Part shown: in pieces, positions 42,447 through 51,242 of the stretch
Position numbering within the stretch: position 1 is the stretch's first letter
How the letters are laid out: every line of letters begins with the position of its first letter
From: Roseiarcus sp963798015
GTDB lineage: Bacteria; Pseudomonadota; Alphaproteobacteria; Rhizobiales; Beijerinckiaceae
Assembly: GCA_963798015.1 (NCBI GenBank)
Contig: CAWCSA010000023.1
Location: 372,001 to 436,000 of the forward strand
Direction of reading: 5' to 3'
DNA length: 64,000 nt
Notes under the pieces: model-generated
What the model was told of the DNA's origin: nothing
Seen by the model: the letters and a program-made list of their open reading frames with translations, nothing else
Database searches by the model: none
Translations under genes and position numbers: made by a program

Positions 42447-43501
42447 TGGGCGGCTCCGGTGGCAGTTCGCGGATAGTCTTTCTCCTCGGCCGTGCGGCGG
42501 TCGTAGGAGACCCTGTAGGCCGATGAGCGGGCGGCGGGGAACGGATCGTCCGACGTCCTTATGCCGCTCGGCAGGACGGTCGGATCGAAATTGATGTCGC
42601 GGCAAGGGCCGTCCGCTTCGGCTTCGATCTTGTCGACGGTGAGTGTGCCAACCTCGACGCTGCGGCGGTCCTGCGGCCAGGCCTTGCTCGGGTCCGAGGT
42701 CTGATCCCCGGCGTTGGCGACGGTGACCTTCATCGTCCAACGCGCCGGACCTTTTTTGATGCGGTCCGTAATCTCGGTTTCGAGGAAGTTCGGCCCGCGC
42801 TTCGCGAGCTCCTCGGGCGGGACCGGAACTGGCTGCGCCGCCGGCGTCAGAGACCAGCGCACCGTGTGGTCGTTTCCGGAACTGTCGGTGAAGACAAAGG
42901 CATTGAGGGCGTTGTAAGGCTCCTCGGCGTAGCTGCCGGTCCAGGGCGCGCTCTTCGCCCAACCGCCGAAGGCCGCGATCTCGGGATGGGCGCCGGCGAA
43001 CTTCGCCATCGCGTCAGGCTCCTTGCTTGCGGACGCGATTTGGAGCGCGCGGAAAGCCTCGACCGACGCCACGGGGAAGAACGGCGGGTCGATCATCGCC
43101 ATCCGCCATTGCTGGCCGTTCGGGGTGGAGATCATGAGGCCCAAGCCGCGCACGCGCTCCTTGGAATTGTCGGCGTCAGGGTTCGGCGTGCCCAGATTGA
43201 AGCGCCCGATCACGGGATACTGACCTTTGGCGAACACCTGAGCGTGCGACAGCTCAGATCCGGCGCCGTTCGCCTCGAACATTCCTGTGAAGCAAATTCC
43301 CTTGGCATGATTGCGCCGGTGGCCGAGCGGCGGTCCTGAGGGCCCGGCGAAACCGTCAACAAGCTTCTGCGGCGTGAGGCGGTCCGGCGAGAACCATCCG
43401 GCCGTATAGGCGAAGGTTGCGGCGACGAACGCGACGACGCCGGCGATCAGCGCGAGCGATCCAATAGGATTGCGCGGAGCCGTTCGGAACGCTTCGGGCA
43501 A
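42443..43501 (-). CDS. SrpA-type catalase-like periplasmic peroxidase
   Basis: A 352-residue protein of the catalase-related (SrpA) family. A single membrane anchor lies at about 14-36 (GSLALIAGVVAFVAATFAYTAG), placing the catalytic part in the periplasm. The catalase fold shows FTGMFEANGAGSELSHAQVF, VIGRFNLGTPNPDADNSKERVRGLGLMI and AMIDPPFFPV. The His of GHRRNHAKGICFTG is a candidate distal residue. It is coupled to a cytochrome b561, suggesting peroxidase rather than true catalase action. Confidence 0.85.
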   Translation of the reverse strand: MPEAFRTAPRNPIGSLALIAGVVAFVAATFAYTAGWFSPDRLTPQKLVDGFAGPSGPPLGHRRNHAKGICFTGMFEANGAGSELSHAQVFAKGQYPVIGRFNLGTPNPDADNSKERVRGLGLMISTPNGQQWRMAMIDPPFFPVASVEAFRALQIASASKEPDAMAKFAGAHPEIAAFGGWAKSAPWTGSYAEEPYNALNAFVFTDSSGNDHTVRWSLTPAAQPVPVPPEELAKRGPNFLETEITDRIKKGPARWTMKVTVANAGDQTSDPSKAWPQDRRSVEVGTLTVDKIEAEADGPCRDINFDPTVLPSGIRTSDDPFPAARSSAYRVSYDRRTAEEKDYPRTATGAAQ

Positions 43502-43564
43502 TGTCCGTTCTCCCCTCCGACAATCTGACCCAGCCTAGCACAAAACGGCCGGACGAAAGCGGAT

Positions 43565-44936
43565 TTAGGGCGAAAGTTCGCCGAAAGTCGTTGGCACAAG
43601 CTCGGAGACCGTCGGATGGATCGCGACCATGCGGGTATAGGCGGAAGCCGTCACACCCGCGGCCATCGCCTGGATCACGCCATGGACGGCTTCGTCGCCT
43701 CCGACGCCAAGGATCGCAGCGCCAAGGATTGCATCGGTGTCGCGGTCGACCACGACCTTCATGAACCCTTGCGTTTCCCCTTTTTCGACAGCACGGCCGA
43801 CGCGGGTCATTGGCCGGCGGCCGATGCGGACCGTATGGCCTTTGGCTCGCGCGTCGGCCTCGCTCAGGCCGACCCGGCCGAGCGGCGGATCGACATAGAG
43901 CGCGTAAACGGGAATGCGATCGCTCACCTTGCGCGCGGCGCCGTCGAGCAGGTTCGCCGCGGCGATCTCGTAATCGTTGTACGAAGTGTGGGTGAAGGCG
44001 CCGCGCCCGTTGCAATCGCCGAGCGCCCAGATGTGGGGCACGCTGCTCTTCAAGGACTCGTCGACGACGATATAGCCGTGTGCGTCGACCTTCACGCCAG
44101 CGGCGTCGAGGCCAAGGTCGTCGGTGTTGGGGCGACGGCCGACGGCGAGCAGGACGTGGGAGCCTATGACCTCGGGTTCGCCAAACGCGCAATTGACGCC
44201 GACCGCGATCTCCGCAGCCCGCGGTTCGAACCGGATGCATTCGGACTGAAGGCGAATTTCTATGCCTTCCGCCTCCAGGATTTCGCGGATCGCATCCGAG
44301 ACCTCTTCGTCCTCGCGGGAAACCAGCCGTGACGCTTTTTCAACCACCGTCACTTCCGCGCCCAGCCGTCGAAAGACTTGTGCGAATTCCAGCCCAACGT
44401 AGCTTCCGCCCACGACGACAAGGCGCTGGGGCAGGGCGTCGAGTTCGAGCAGCGTGGTGTTGGTGAGAGTTCTTGACCTGATCGATCCCAGGGAAGTCTG
44501 GCGCCAAAGCTCGGCCGCCGACATTGATGAAGAAGCGTTCGGCCTCGAGCGTCTCGTCGCCGACCTGGATTGTCGTGGGCGAAAGGAAGCGGGCGTGGCT
44601 TCGGATGACCGTGCAATTCGCCATGCCTTCCAACCACGCCGTAAGACGCGAGCGGGAGTTGCCGACCACTGCGTTCTTGCGCGCCATGACGGCGGCGAAA
44701 TCAATGCCGACCGGCCCGACCTTCACGCCGAAATCCATGGCCCGCCGCGCAAGGTGAGCCGCATAGGCGCTCGCGACCAGCGTCTTGGTCGGCGTGCAGC
44801 CGGTGTTGACGCAAGTGCCGCCAATCAGATCGCGCTCGATCAGCGCGACCTTCTGGCCCGCAGCCGCAAGCCGGCCGACCATCGGCGGCCCAGCCTGTCC
44901 GGCGCCGATCACGATCGCATCGAAATGGCGGTTCAT
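43565..44936 (-). pseudogene. Frameshifted flavin disulfide reductase (mercuric reductase/Lpd-like)
   Basis: Two overlapping frames make one protein. The first (44936 to about 44470) has the FAD motif GAGQAGPPM and redox Cys pair GGTCVNTGCTPTKT. The second (to 43565) has VVVGGSYVGLEFAQ, the ALGDCNGRGAFTH FAD motif and an Lpd dimer interface (IHPTVSELVP). The switch point is GTCAAGAACTCTCACC on the minus strand near 44470-44474: removal of one A restores a continuous VKTLTNTTLLELDALP frame. So there is a one-base insertion, either a real mutation or a sequencing error. Intact relatives reduce disulfides, quinones or Hg(II). Its first 4 bp overlap the DUF4126 gene. Confidence 0.8.
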
Positions 44937-45394
44937 CGGAACGCCCAGATGATGATGAGCCCAAGGACGATGGCGCCGGCGTCCTCGATGAATGCAGCTG
45001 GCGTGTCGCGACCAAACGCCTTCGCCATGGAGCTACGAATTTCCGCGCCGCCGAAGGTTCCGACCACCGCGCCGATCACGCCGGCTATAAGGCCGATGAT
45101 CCAGGAGCCAGCGGCCGCGCCGATCGTCGCGCCTGAGAGGGCGCCGCCGACAACGCGGGCCCCAAACTGCATGGGGACTTTTCGGCTTGGCGTCGAGGGC
45201 ATCTGGTCCGTGACCAGTTCGACGATCGCCAGCAGAGTGAAGATCCACGGCGTCCAGGCATAGCCCATGAATGCGAGCCAGGAGCCGTCGAGATTGAGAT
45301 AACCCAGTCTCGCCGCCCAGCTGACGGCGGCAAGTGCCGTGAAAACGCGCGAACCGGCCACGACGCCGGCCAATAGCGCAAGTCCGTAGAGCAT
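44933..45394 (-). CDS. DUF4126 membrane protein
   Basis: A 153-residue protein with about four membrane segments and the Gly/Ala-rich core ARVVGGALSGATIGAAAGSWIIGLIAGVIGAVVGTFGG (shown in part), typical of the DUF4126 family of unknown function. The N-terminus is LYGLALLAGVVAGSRVFTALAAVSWA. The stop overlaps the start of the flavoprotein reductase by 4 bp (ATGA), so the two are coupled. The gene starts 42 bp after DUF2442. Confidence 0.78.
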   Translation of the reverse strand: MLYGLALLAGVVAGSRVFTALAAVSWAARLGYLNLDGSWLAFMGYAWTPWIFTLLAIVELVTDQMPSTPSRKVPMQFGARVVGGALSGATIGAAAGSWIIGLIAGVIGAVVGTFGGAEIRSSMAKAFGRDTPAAFIEDAGAIVLGLIIIWAFR

Positions 45395-45436
45395 TGTTGG
45401 TTCCTCCCCAGCGGCCTTTTTTCGCCGCAGCCCAGC

Positions 45437-45682
45437 TTAGGTCGGCAACCCCAGCAATGCGTTGACCGACACGTCCTCATCGAGGTCCGGCCAATGGACG
45501 CCCTCACCACGGCCGATCAGGCGCCAGTTTGCGCGTTGCGCATCCGAGGCGTCGCGCAACCGAGGAAACCACGCGAGCGGCACCGATATTTCTCGGCCGT
45601 CGTCCAGGATGACGCGGATTGAAGCGTCGACGAATTCGACGTTCAGCGCCTGGACGTCAAGCCGATTTGCCGAAATGGGCAT
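45437..45682 (-). CDS. DUF2442 family protein
   Basis: An 81-residue protein. FVDASIRVILDDGREISVPLAWFPRLRDA and the ending NWRLIGRGEGVHWPDLDEDVSVNALLGLP match DUF2442, small proteins usually found next to DUF4160 and suspected to be toxin-antitoxin-like or regulatory. The DUF4160 frame overlaps its start by 26 bp (stop at 45657). GGAGG lies 6-7 bases before the ATG. Confidence 0.85.
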   Translation of the reverse strand: MPISANRLDVQALNVEFVDASIRVILDDGREISVPLAWFPRLRDASDAQRANWRLIGRGEGVHWPDLDEDVSVNALLGLPT

Positions 45683-45901
45683 GCCAAGCCTCCAAGAATT
45701 CGTGACGATGCTCGATAATTGTCGCGCGGAGCCGCGTCAATTCACTCGCTCTAAATCCGCGCGACCGCGCCAGTTCCGCGGGGGTTCGAGCCAATACTTG
45801 GCCGTAGCGTCCCCGCTTTCGACATGGACGTGCGGCGGCTCGGCGTTTTCCAGGCTGTAGAAAAAGAACCGTAGCGCGCCCGGACGCAAAATCGTCGGCA
45901 T
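45657..45901 (-). pseudogene. DUF4160 gene with a frameshift
   Basis: From ATG at 45901 the frame reads MPTILRPGALRFFFYSLENA then EPPHVHVESGDATAKYWLEPP, a normal DUF4160 N-terminus with its conserved HxH. It then leaves the frame and stops early. A second frame continues with ELARSRGFRASELTRL and IIEHRHEFLEAWHAHFGKSA to a stop at 45657. The break is at a run of five G on the plus strand (45780-45784): a sixth base would restore the frame. So a one-base deletion in a homopolymer, genuine or an error. Partner of the DUF2442 gene that follows. Confidence 0.75.
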
Positions 45902-45936
45902 GTTAGGCTCGTGCGCTTGCTACGCTCGCTGTCTTG

Positions 45937-48111
45937 TTAGGACTTCACCCGCACATAGTCCCCCGGCGCGTCGCCCAGTGGTTTGAGCTTTCCGTCTCCG
46001 GGCTTGCGAGCCGGGACCTTTTCCGGCGCCTGGGCCGTCAGCCAAGCGAGCCAGTCGGGCCACCACGAGCCAGGCGTCTCCTTGGCTTTCGCGACCCAAT
46101 CGTCGAACTGGCCCTCGGGCGGGCCGCCCGACCAGTATTGGTATTTCGTCTTGGCAGGCGGATTGACGACGCCAGCGATATGGCCCGACCCCGCCATCAC
46201 GTAGCGCACTGGCCCGCCAAACGACTTGGCCCCCGTAAACGCCGACCGGGCAGGGGCGATGTGATCTTCCTTCGTGGCCAATTCATAGACCGGGATCGTC
46301 ACCTTCTTAAGATCGAGCGTCCTGCCGTTCAGCTCCATCCGTCCGTTCGACAGATCGTTCTGCAAATAGCAGTGGCGCAGATAGAACTTGTGGTTGGCGG
46401 CGGGCATGCGGGTCGAGTCCGAATTCCAGACCAGCAAGTCGAACGGCATGGGCTCTTTGCCCTTGAGATAATTGTTGACGTAATAGGACCAGATGAGGTC
46501 GTTCGGCCTCAGCATGTTGAAGGCGTTGGCCATCGCCGAGCCTTCCAGATAGCCGCGCTCGGCCATTCGCTCCTCGACCGCTTTCAATTGCTCTGCGTCG
46601 ACGAACACCTTGAGCTCGCCGGGATCGGCGAAGTCGATCTGGGTGGCGAAGAACGTCGCGCCAGTGATGCGCTTGTCGCCGGCCGCGGCCATGTACGCGA
46701 GCGTTGCCGCGACCAGCGTGCCGCCGACGCAATAGCCGACCCCGGCAAGCTCACGTTCGCCTGTCGCCTGCTCGATGCAGTCGACGGCGGTGAGGACGCC
46801 CTCACCCATATAGCTGCCGAAATCCTTGTCGGCGTGGCGTTCGTCGGGATTGACCCAGGAGATCACAAACACGGTCAAGCCCTGCGCGACCGCCCAGCGG
46901 ATGAACGACTTCTCGGGATTGAGGTCGAGAATGTAGAACTTGTTGATCCAGGGCGGCACGATGAGCAGCGGGCGCTTATAGACTTGAGGCGTGGTCGGCT
47001 CGTACTGGATGAGCTCCATCAGCGCGTTGCGAAAAACCACCTTGCCCGGTGTCGCCGCCATGTTGACGCCGAGCTGGAAGGTGCGCGCGTCCGACTGGCG
47101 AATGCGCAAGTTGCCATGGCCCGCATGGATGTCCTCGGCCAGCATCTTCAAGCCCCGCACGAGGTTCTCGCCGCTCTCGGCGAGCGTCGTGCGCAGGAGT
47201 TCCGGATTGGTGGCAAGGAAGTTCGAGGGCGAGAGGGCGGCCGTGACCTGCCGCAAGTAGAACTGCGCCTTCTCGCGCTCGTGCGGATCGAGCTCGTCGG
47301 CGCGCTTGACCAGATCGTCGGCCCAGCGCGCCGTCAGCACGTAAGCCTGCTTGATGAAATCGAAATACGGATTGTCGCGCCACGCGGCATCGGCGAAGCG
47401 CTTGTCACCAGCTTCGGGCGCGGCGACCGGCGGCGCCTGTTCGCCCTGGAGGCGATGCAGCGTCGAAGCCCAGAGGTCGACGAATTGCTTGCTCAGCGCC
47501 GTTTGCGCCGCGAACGCCCGTTGGGGATCGGTCATGTAATAATCGACCACCCGACCGATGGAGCGCGCCATCTCGCCAATATCATCGACGATCGTAGCCT
47601 TGATCTCGCCGCTCTGCCTTGGAGCCATATAAGCGGCCAGCGCCTTGCCGCCGTGCTCGATGGCCAGCGCGATGTTGTGTGCGAGCGCCTCCACATCGAG
47701 GGCGGGAGATTGGCCGTGCGTGCTGGTCGCCTCAGCAAGGGCCGCCGGAAGCGGCGCAAGCTCCCTTGCCAGCGCGGGCGGCGCGGCGGCGACGGTCGAG
47801 CAAATCGGCTCCGCGAGAGCGGCTGTGGTCTCAATTTCGCCTGCGCGCCGCCCTTCAGCCTGGCGACGCTTAGGGGGCGATTGCTTTTTCTTCGAAGCTC
47901 GTGCGGAGGCCCGCGCTGTGGCGGCGGCAACCTTGGACGCCGGCGGGTCGGCTCGCCGCTGAACGTTTTTCGTGGCAGACGCTTTGTGGTCCGGAGGAGG
48001 TCGGTCGCCGCGCGATTGTCGCTTGGAGAGGCTCGCGACGGGGTTTCCGGGCGCGGCCTTGGCCGGCTTGGACTTGCCGCGCGCCCTTGGCTGGCTTGGG
48101 GTCTTGGCCAT
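45937..48111 (-). CDS. phaC: Poly-3-hydroxybutyrate synthase with basic N-terminal extension
   Basis: A 724-residue class I-like synthase. The lipase-like box GVGYCVGGTLVA has the nucleophile Cys461, ATKEDHIAPARS carries the Asp and GSGHIAGVVNPP the His. PWINKFYILDLNPEKSFI is the synthase core. Class I enzymes are usually about 590-610 residues; here the first ~130 residues form an added Lys/Arg/Ala/Pro-rich disordered stretch (for example GKSKPAKAAPG) resembling histone-like tails. ATG at 48111 has AGGAAA upstream. It polymerises 3-hydroxyacyl-CoA at granules. Confidence 0.94.
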   Translation of the reverse strand: MAKTPSQPRARGKSKPAKAAPGNPVASLSKRQSRGDRPPPDHKASATKNVQRRADPPASKVAAATARASARASKKKQSPPKRRQAEGRRAGEIETTAALAEPICSTVAAAPPALARELAPLPAALAEATSTHGQSPALDVEALAHNIALAIEHGGKALAAYMAPRQSGEIKATIVDDIGEMARSIGRVVDYYMTDPQRAFAAQTALSKQFVDLWASTLHRLQGEQAPPVAAPEAGDKRFADAAWRDNPYFDFIKQAYVLTARWADDLVKRADELDPHEREKAQFYLRQVTAALSPSNFLATNPELLRTTLAESGENLVRGLKMLAEDIHAGHGNLRIRQSDARTFQLGVNMAATPGKVVFRNALMELIQYEPTTPQVYKRPLLIVPPWINKFYILDLNPEKSFIRWAVAQGLTVFVISWVNPDERHADKDFGSYMGEGVLTAVDCIEQATGERELAGVGYCVGGTLVAATLAYMAAAGDKRITGATFFATQIDFADPGELKVFVDAEQLKAVEERMAERGYLEGSAMANAFNMLRPNDLIWSYYVNNYLKGKEPMPFDLLVWNSDSTRMPAANHKFYLRHCYLQNDLSNGRMELNGRTLDLKKVTIPVYELATKEDHIAPARSAFTGAKSFGGPVRYVMAGSGHIAGVVNPPAKTKYQYWSGGPPEGQFDDWVAKAKETPGSWWPDWLAWLTAQAPEKVPARKPGDGKLKPLGDAPGDYVRVKS

Positions 48112-48214
48112 AACGAGCGTTTCCTGTCGAGTCCGGGCGGGAGGCTTAGTCCCGTTTTGGTCATAATAGGTCAGTACCTGTCCGCGAAGCCAACAACACT
48201 TTTCGGACAGAAAA

Positions 48215-48643
48215 ATGTTTTGCACGATTTGTGCCGAACGCGGCGGACCCAGCGTCCGGAGGATCGGACTGGCCGGGCTCCTCGCCCTTGCCGCGCTTTT
48301 CGCTTCCGGCTCGGATGTTTACGCCCAGCAGCAGGACAGCATCTTGAAACAGGCGTTCAAGGTGTTTGGATTCGCCACCGACGTCGGGCCGCCGGTCGAT
48401 TTTGTCAACAAGACGCGGCCGGGCGCGGCCCCCGACTATATTCCTGTGTTCCAGCCACCGCCCGAGCCAGCGCGGCCGGTTTTGAAAGGCGCTGAACTTA
48501 AGGCGGTCAAAGGCGACCTCGATGGGGTTCAGAAGCAGCACGATACGCTGCGGCAGGGCTTTGCGCCCGCCGCCAAGGCGATGGCGGAGCAACAGGCGGC
48601 GCAAAAAAAGCCGAAACCGAAGGCTCCCAGCGCCCAGCAATAA
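48215..48643 (+). CDS. Conserved secreted protein, Pro-rich
   Basis: A 142-residue protein I do not recognise by function. A signal peptide covers about residues 16-37 (IGLAGLLALAALFASGSDVYA). The mature part holds FGFATDVGPPVDFVNKTRP and DYIPVFQPPPEPARP, a pattern seen in conserved hypothetical proteins of Hyphomicrobiales, and a C-terminal helical Lys/Gln-rich tail. It is divergent from phaC, 103 bp away, and is followed after 97 bp by an aminotransferase gene. Confidence 0.65.
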   Translation: MFCTICAERGGPSVRRIGLAGLLALAALFASGSDVYAQQQDSILKQAFKVFGFATDVGPPVDFVNKTRPGAAPDYIPVFQPPPEPARPVLKGAELKAVKGDLDGVQKQHDTLRQGFAPAAKAMAEQQAAQKKPKPKAPSAQQ

Positions 48644-48740
48644 AGATATCCCGTTTGCCGCCTTTGGGCTTCCGATGCTACAGGCCCATGTCGGCGCTTC
48701 GATCGACGAATCGGGATCAGACCCAAGGCCAGTGGCTGCG

Positions 48741-49958
48741 ATGAGCGATTTTCACCGGGTGCGGCGCTTGCCGCCTTATGTCTTCGAGCAGGTCAACAAG
48801 CTCAAGGCCAAGGCCCGCGCCGCCGGCGCCGACATCGTCGATCTCGGCATGGGCAATCCCGACTTGCCCGCGCCCAAGCACGTGATCGACAAGCTCGTTG
48901 AAACGGTCGGCAAGCCGCGCACCGACCGCTATTCGGCCTCGAAAGGCATTGCCGGACTCCGCCGCGCTCAGGCGGGCTATTACGCGCGCCGGTTCGGGGT
49001 CAAGCTCGACCCCGAGACGCAAGTGGTCGCCACCCTCGGCTCGAAGGAAGGCTTCGCCAACATGGCCCAGGCGATCACCGCGCCGGGCGATGTCGTGTTG
49101 GTGCCCAATCCGTCTTATCCGATCCACGCCTTCGGCTTCCTGATGGCCGGCGGCGTCATCCGCTCGGTGCCGGCTGAGCCGGGCCCTGAGTTCTTCGTCG
49201 CGCTCGAGCGCGCGATCGCCCATTCGATCCCGAAGCCGATCGCGGTCGTGGTCTGCTATCCGTCCAACCCGACCGCGATGGTCGCCTCGCTCGACTTCTA
49301 TCGGGACCTGGTGTTGTTTGCGAAGAAGCACGAGATTTTCGTGCTGTCCGACATTGCGTATGCTGAAGTCTATTTCGAAGACGAGCCGCCTCCGTCGATC
49401 CTGCAGGCGCCCGGCGCCTTCGAGGTCGCGGTCGAGTTCACTTCGATGTCGAAGACCTTTTCGATGGCGGGCTGGCGGATCGGCTTTGCGGTCGGCAACG
49501 AGCGGCTGCTTGCGGCGCTCGCGCGCGTCAAATCCTATCTCGACTATGGCGCCTATACGCCGATCCAGGTCGCTGCCGCCGCAGCGTTGAACGGTCCCGA
49601 CGATTGCGTGCGCGAGATGCGCGCGACTTATAAGCGCCGGCGCGACGTCATGATCGAGAGCTTCGCCGCCGCCGGCTGGGCGATCGACAAACCGAGCGCG
49701 TCGATGTTCGCCTGGACTCCGGTGCCCGAACGGTTCCGCCATCTGGGCAGCCTGGAATTCTCGAAGCTCTTGATCGAGAAGGCCGATGTCGCGGTCGCGC
49801 CGGGCGTCGGTTTTGGCGAGCACGGCGACGACTACGTGCGCCTCGCGCTGGTCGAGAACGAGCAGCGCATCCGCCAGGCTGCGCGGGGGATCCGGCGCTT
49901 TTTCGAGACCGCCGACCAGACGCTGCACAATGTGGTGAAGCTCAAGATGCAGGCGTGA
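48741..49958 (+). CDS. Class I/II aminotransferase (AlaC/LL-DAP aminotransferase-like)
   Basis: A 405-residue fold type I PLP enzyme. PPYVFEQVNKLKAKARAAG and IVDLGMGNPDLPAPKHV open the domain, and SMSKTFSMAGWRIGF carries the PLP Lys near residue 240. VPNPSYPIHAFGF and the CYPSNPTAM motif also fit. It is closest in character to AlaC-like alanine or LL-diaminopimelate aminotransferases, with hydrophobic or dicarboxylic specificity not readable. ATG 48741 is chosen; the frame upstream to 48522 overlaps the secreted-protein gene and has no family match. Confidence 0.88.
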   Translation: MSDFHRVRRLPPYVFEQVNKLKAKARAAGADIVDLGMGNPDLPAPKHVIDKLVETVGKPRTDRYSASKGIAGLRRAQAGYYARRFGVKLDPETQVVATLGSKEGFANMAQAITAPGDVVLVPNPSYPIHAFGFLMAGGVIRSVPAEPGPEFFVALERAIAHSIPKPIAVVVCYPSNPTAMVASLDFYRDLVLFAKKHEIFVLSDIAYAEVYFEDEPPPSILQAPGAFEVAVEFTSMSKTFSMAGWRIGFAVGNERLLAALARVKSYLDYGAYTPIQVAAAAALNGPDDCVREMRATYKRRRDVMIESFAAAGWAIDKPSASMFAWTPVPERFRHLGSLEFSKLLIEKADVAVAPGVGFGEHGDDYVRLALVENEQRIRQAARGIRRFFETADQTLHNVVKLKMQA

Positions 49959-49970
49959 GGTGGCTTCGCC

Positions 49971-50555
49971 CTAGCTCAGCTCGAACTCATCCAGCCGTAG
50001 CGTGAACGCCCCCGGCGCAACCGACGGCGCGAGCTGGTCAGTGGGGCCGAAGTCGCGCGCGTCCCGATAACCGTTCGCGGCCGGCTCGCGAAACACTCGG
50101 GTCATCAGCCGAACCGCGTCGATCACCCACAGCTCGCGAATCCCGAAGCTGGCGTAGAGCGCCGCCTTGCGCCCGATGTCGTAGCGGAGCGAGGAGTCCG
50201 CGATCTCGACCACTAGCAAGACATTGTTCGCGCTGAGGCCTCTTATGCCAGTCGCGCGGGAATAAACGACGACGTCGGGCTCGAGATAGGTGTCCTCACT
50301 GAGGCGAAAAGTGGTTTCGGGAACTAAGCTGAACTCGTCGGGAGTGGCGCGGTACCACCTTTGGAGGAGCGCGGCCTTCACAACCTCGTGCTGGTTTCCT
50401 TTGGGTGACATCGGAACCAATTCCCCCCCGATCAGCTCGACCCGTTCGTCCTCCTCCATTACGCCTGCAGCGACCATCGCTTCCACTTCAGCGACCATGA
50501 AGCGCCGGCGCGGCAGACCCTCGGCGGCGGACGTGACCCGGACAGCCGATCCCAT
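49971..50555 (-). CDS. Uma2/DUF820 family nuclease-like protein
   Basis: A 194-residue protein of the Uma2 family, which has a PD-(D/E)XK nuclease fold. The core ERVELIGGELVPMSPKGNQHEVV, YLEPDVVVYS (the Asp in LEPDVV) and VLLVVEIADSSLRYDIGRKAALYASFGIRELWVID (shown in part) contain the expected catalytic E/D and K. Role is unknown; members are very numerous in cyanobacteria and scattered elsewhere. It stands alone and is convergent with the aminotransferase gene. Confidence 0.88.
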   Translation of the reverse strand: MGSAVRVTSAAEGLPRRRFMVAEVEAMVAAGVMEEDERVELIGGELVPMSPKGNQHEVVKAALLQRWYRATPDEFSLVPETTFRLSEDTYLEPDVVVYSRATGIRGLSANNVLLVVEIADSSLRYDIGRKAALYASFGIRELWVIDAVRLMTRVFREPAANGYRDARDFGPTDQLAPSVAPGAFTLRLDEFELS

Positions 50556-50694
50556 AATTCCAACGCTCCTCTTTCAGCGGCGACGAAGCCGCGCTCTCAT
50601 GCTCAGTCTATCACAGGCGCAAAAGCGCGTCTCACGGTTCAGCAATCGCCGCGTCGCCTTGCCGACGCTTATCGCTTGGCAATAATCAGGGCCT

Positions 50695-51210
50695 GTGATC
50701 TCGCCCGCCTCCAATGTCGAAATCCGGCCCGCGGTTCTCGCGGACGCGGCGAGGATTCGCGATCTGACGCGCGCAGCCTACGCCAAATGGGTCGCGCTGA
50801 TCGGGCGGGAGCCGTTGCCCATGCAGGCCGATTATGAGCGCGCGGTCGACGAGCACACGATCGACCTTCTCATCGTCGACGGCGCGCTCGCCGGCCTCGT
50901 CGAGACGATCCTACGACCCGGTCATCTGTGGATCGAGAATGTCGCGGTTGCGCCTGGGCAGCAGGGCAAGGGCTTTGGTCGCCTGCTGCTTGACCATGCC
51001 GAGCACCGCGCCGTTCAGGCTGGCTGCCCGGAAATCCGCCTGCTGACCAATCAGGCTTTCGCGGCCAATCTCGAACTCTATGCCAGGCGTGGCTATTCCA
51101 TAGACCGCACCGAACCGTTTCGTGGCGGAACCACGGTCCATATGAGCAAGCGGATCGAGCCCCCGGAGGCCCGCGCAGGCGCCACGGCGGGCGCCGGCTC
51201 GCCGGCTTGA
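50695..51210 (+). CDS. GNAT family N-acetyltransferase next to aat
   Basis: A 171-residue GNAT protein. The acetyl-CoA loop is in VAVAPGQQGKGFGRLLLDHA (about residues 82-101), with IRDLTRAAYAKW near the N-terminus and ANLELYARRGYSI in the last part. Starts at GTG. Substrate is unknown. It is 32 bp from the aat gene on the same strand, which suggests shared transcription with the ATP-grasp cassette. Confidence 0.8.
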   Translation: MISPASNVEIRPAVLADAARIRDLTRAAYAKWVALIGREPLPMQADYERAVDEHTIDLLIVDGALAGLVETILRPGHLWIENVAVAPGQQGKGFGRLLLDHAEHRAVQAGCPEIRLLTNQAFAANLELYARRGYSIDRTEPFRGGTTVHMSKRIEPPEARAGATAGAGSPA

Positions 51211-51242
51211 CTGCCTGCGCGGACGGTTCCACGATTGCGAAC

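Noticed and set aside
42447..42962. Longer version of the cytochrome b561 frame reaching into the catalase-like gene
   Set aside because: The extra 172 codons are antisense-frame shadow of the same-strand catalase gene; the ATG at 42446 (MTNVQRIRP) gives a standard b561 length.
45934..48495. 853-codon open frame opposite phaC
   Set aside because: Antisense shadow: phaC has all synthase motifs, and the opposing frame is Arg-rich with no family features, as expected from GC-rich codon bias. The same applies to long antisense frames at 16803-18137, 51938-53245 and 28559-29725.
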